Source: CALELF01 sp045617925
GTDB taxonomy: Bacteria; Synergistota; Synergistia; Synergistales; Synergistaceae
NCBI GenBank assembly: GCA_045617925.1
Contig: JAZLJR010000048.1
Location: 1 to 7,399 of the forward strand
Length of the DNA: 7,399 nucleotides
Reading direction: 5' to 3'
The position numbers and the translations under genes were made by a program. Below the pieces are notes generated by a model, which was not told the origin of the DNA, did no database searches, and saw nothing but the letters and a program-made list of their open reading frames with translations. Below are positions 5,851 through 7,399 of this stretch, one piece after another (within the stretch, counting starts at the first letter, position 1; every line of letters starts with the position of its first letter).

Positions 5851-6639
5851 ATGGAAAAACTTTCAGTATATTTAATTACCTTGAATGAAGAAATTCGCCT
5901 TGAGGCTACCTTAAGGCAGGTTGCAAAGGTAGCAGATGAAATAATTATTGTGGATTGTGGTTCACGAGATGAGACAGAGGAAATAGCAAAAAAATATGGA
6001 GCAAGGTTTGTCTTTAATACTTGGAAGAGTTTTGGAGATCAGGTCGCAGTTGCGGAAAGACTTTGCACCAACAATTTTGTGCTGAGGCTTGATGCTGATG
6101 AAGTCATGACGGATGAATTGGTGGAAGAAATTAACAAAATAAAAGAGCACCCTCAGTTTGATGGATATAAGATTCCAATATACTCTGTATTTCCTGGCAT
6201 GAAGAAGGTTAATCGTTTTGCTGCTCACATGGATAGAATTTCTTTGTATCACCGTGATAAAATGAGTATGTTGGGCAATGGTGACCATGATGCTGTTGAT
6301 TTTCTAGTAGAAACACCAAAAATAACCACAACACATGGCTACATTGAGCATTACTCGTATATTTCTATATTTCAGGCGATTGAAAAACGTAATTGCCACA
6401 CGGATACACAAATAAATGTGCTTGCAAAAAATGGAAAACGTTACTCTCCTTGGCGGATGGTTGGGATTTCGCTTTTTGAATTTTTAAGAACTTACATATT
6501 AGATAGGAATTTCTTATATGGCTGGTGGGGATATATATTTAGCGTAAATTATGCCTATGCACGATTTACTAAATTTTCTAAATGGTATGAGTATGAGCAG
6601 AAGCAGAAATATGGTTGGCTAGACATGAAAAAAGGATAG
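5851..6639 (+). CDS. GT2 glycosyltransferase, WaaE/KdtX-like
   Basis: This 262-residue GT-A fold glycosyltransferase resembles the WaaE/KdtX/LgtF group, which adds a beta-linked hexose to lipid-linked core sugars. Signatures are KLSVYLITLNEE (3-14), ADEIIIVDCGSRDETEEIA (28-46), a W..FGDQ segment (58-64) and the metal/nucleotide-binding LRLDADE (79-85, DxD at 81-83). The aromatic, semi-hydrophobic C-terminus (about 202-240) with FLYGWWG is typical of the group and suggests membrane association. ATG 5851 is chosen because the family sequence starts there and GGAG (5838-5841) lies 9 bases upstream; earlier in-frame ATGs overlap the previous gene or lack a site. It lies 25 bases after the membrane-protein gene and 10 bases before another GT2 gene. 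True LPS would be unexpected if the host is a treponeme, so the acceptor may be another glycolipid. The exact sugar is unknown. Confidence 0.88.
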   Translation: MEKLSVYLITLNEEIRLEATLRQVAKVADEIIIVDCGSRDETEEIAKKYGARFVFNTWKSFGDQVAVAERLCTNNFVLRLDADEVMTDELVEEINKIKEHPQFDGYKIPIYSVFPGMKKVNRFAAHMDRISLYHRDKMSMLGNGDHDAVDFLVETPKITTTHGYIEHYSYISIFQAIEKRNCHTDTQINVLAKNGKRYSPWRMVGISLFEFLRTYILDRNFLYGWWGYIFSVNYAYARFTKFSKWYEYEQKQKYGWLDMKKG

Positions 6640-6649
6640 GAGAATGGTT

Positions 6650-7399
6650 ATGGATCAAGCAAATTATTTTGTTTCAATTATTATCCCCGCCTATAATGCA
6701 GAAAAATATATAAGAGACTGTTTAGATTCTGCCTTTGATGCAATAACTGCAAGTGGTTTTTCAGGTGAAGTTATTGTCACAAATGACGGTTCAACAGATA
6801 CCACAGGGCAAATTCTAGCAGAGTATGCCTCAAGAGATAATTTTACGCTTGTTGTGCAAGAGAATGCTGGTGTTTCGGTTGCTAGGAATAATGCCATGGA
6901 ACATGCGAGAGGCAGATATTTATTTTTCTTGGATTCTGACGATTTAGTTGTTAAAGATGGCTTTGTGGAGTGTTTAAAATTCCTCTCATTTGCTCCACAG
7001 ACAGATATGCTCTTTTTTAAGGTATCCGGCTATGGAGGAAAGGACACTGCGGATAGTCGATTTTGCCCGCTGAACTGCACGGGGCAGGAGTTGATTGCAA
7101 ATTTTTATGCTACTGACGGTAAGGGCATTCGTTATCGCCACTATCCGAAGTTTTATTTACGAGAAAGATTCCTTGAAAATGATTTGTTCTATACACATGG
7201 TGTGTCTATTGCAGAGGATAGGCTATGGGCATTTAGAGCGCTGTATTATGCAAGAAACGTTAGAAGCATTGATGCTATCGCAATTTATTATAGAGAGATA
7301 GTTGGTTCAATGTCGCACAATAAAAACATTGTGCGCACAAGGGCAAGCTTGTCTCTTGCATTAGATGAATTGATAACACTTTCAATGAAGCCAAGTGCT
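6650..7399 (+). CDS. GT2 glycosyltransferase, 3'-truncated by window edge
   Basis: This frame stays open from ATG 6650 to the last base (250 codons) and runs off the window. It is a GT-A, family 2 transferase of the EpsH/WcaA kind used in capsule, exopolysaccharide or glycolipid assembly. Visible motifs are the N-terminal VSIIIPAYNAEKYI (8-21), VIVTNDGSTDTT (41-52, nucleotide binding), NAGVSVARNNAMEHARGRY (72-90), the DxD site FLDSDDL (93-99) and the Glu189-Asp190 pair (SIAEDRLW), the likely catalytic base region. ATG 6650 is preferred over ATG 6644 because AGGAG (6638-6642) lies 7 bases from the former and 1 base from the latter. It probably shares an operon with the preceding WaaE-like gene. 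Substrate and linkage cannot be told from the sequence; the C-terminal part is not visible. Confidence 0.9.
   Translation, partial: MDQANYFVSIIIPAYNAEKYIRDCLDSAFDAITASGFSGEVIVTNDGSTDTTGQILAEYASRDNFTLVVQENAGVSVARNNAMEHARGRYLFFLDSDDLVVKDGFVECLKFLSFAPQTDMLFFKVSGYGGKDTADSRFCPLNCTGQELIANFYATDGKGIRYRHYPKFYLRERFLENDLFYTHGVSIAEDRLWAFRALYYARNVRSIDAIAIYYREIVGSMSHNKNIVRTRASLSLALDELITLSMKPSA

Noticed and set aside
7095..7301. Plus-strand frame of 68 codons
   Set aside because: It overlaps in another frame the well-supported GT2 gene that runs from 6650 to the window end.
7314..7340. Inverted repeat CGCACAAT/ATTGTGCG overlapping the 12-base palindrome TTGTGCGCACAA
   Set aside because: It lies well inside the GT2 coding sequence with no T run and no regulatory context; probably incidental.

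Overview
The window is a densely packed bacterial chromosome segment with every gene on the + strand. Gene content and the order acpP ... fabF-rnc, with moderate G+C, suggest a host-associated spirochete such as a gut or rumen Treponema. That is an inference from protein flavour, and a clostridial-type Firmicute is not excluded. No IS element, CRISPR array, tRNA or rRNA was seen, and no gene-free stretch exceeds about 150 bases.

Region 1 (1-1708) is the end of a histidine operon in the order hisA (5' end cut off) - hisI - hisF. It covers ProFAR isomerisation, the PR-AMP cyclohydrolase step and the cyclase half of the imidazole glycerol phosphate synthase. Region 2 (1709-2099) is a compact acpP unit with its own sigma-70-like promoter and a good intrinsic terminator. 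Region 3 (2100-3226) holds a distinctly AT-rich glycosyltransferase of the Core-2/I-branching type (GT14). It sits between acpP and fabF and carries an 8-G tract inside its reading frame. Region 4 (3227-7399) is a tight run: fabF, rnc (1-base overlap), an unrecognised single-pass membrane protein (1-base overlap), a WaaE/KdtX-like GT2 enzyme, and a second GT2 enzyme cut off by the window end.

Functionally, acpP and fabF supply and elongate acyl chains, rnc encodes RNase III, and the three glycosyltransferases point to surface glycan or glycolipid assembly. The features most worth attention are: (a) an 11-bp perfect hairpin followed by T5, terminator-like, inside the first codons of rnc; (b) the G8 tract in the GT14 gene, where gain or loss of one G truncates the protein; (c) a Cys at the position of a conserved metal-binding Asp in RNase III; and (d) a perfect 8-bp inverted repeat in the fabF leader. 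No wholly new multi-gene system is evident; the novelty is regulatory and at the level of individual residues.
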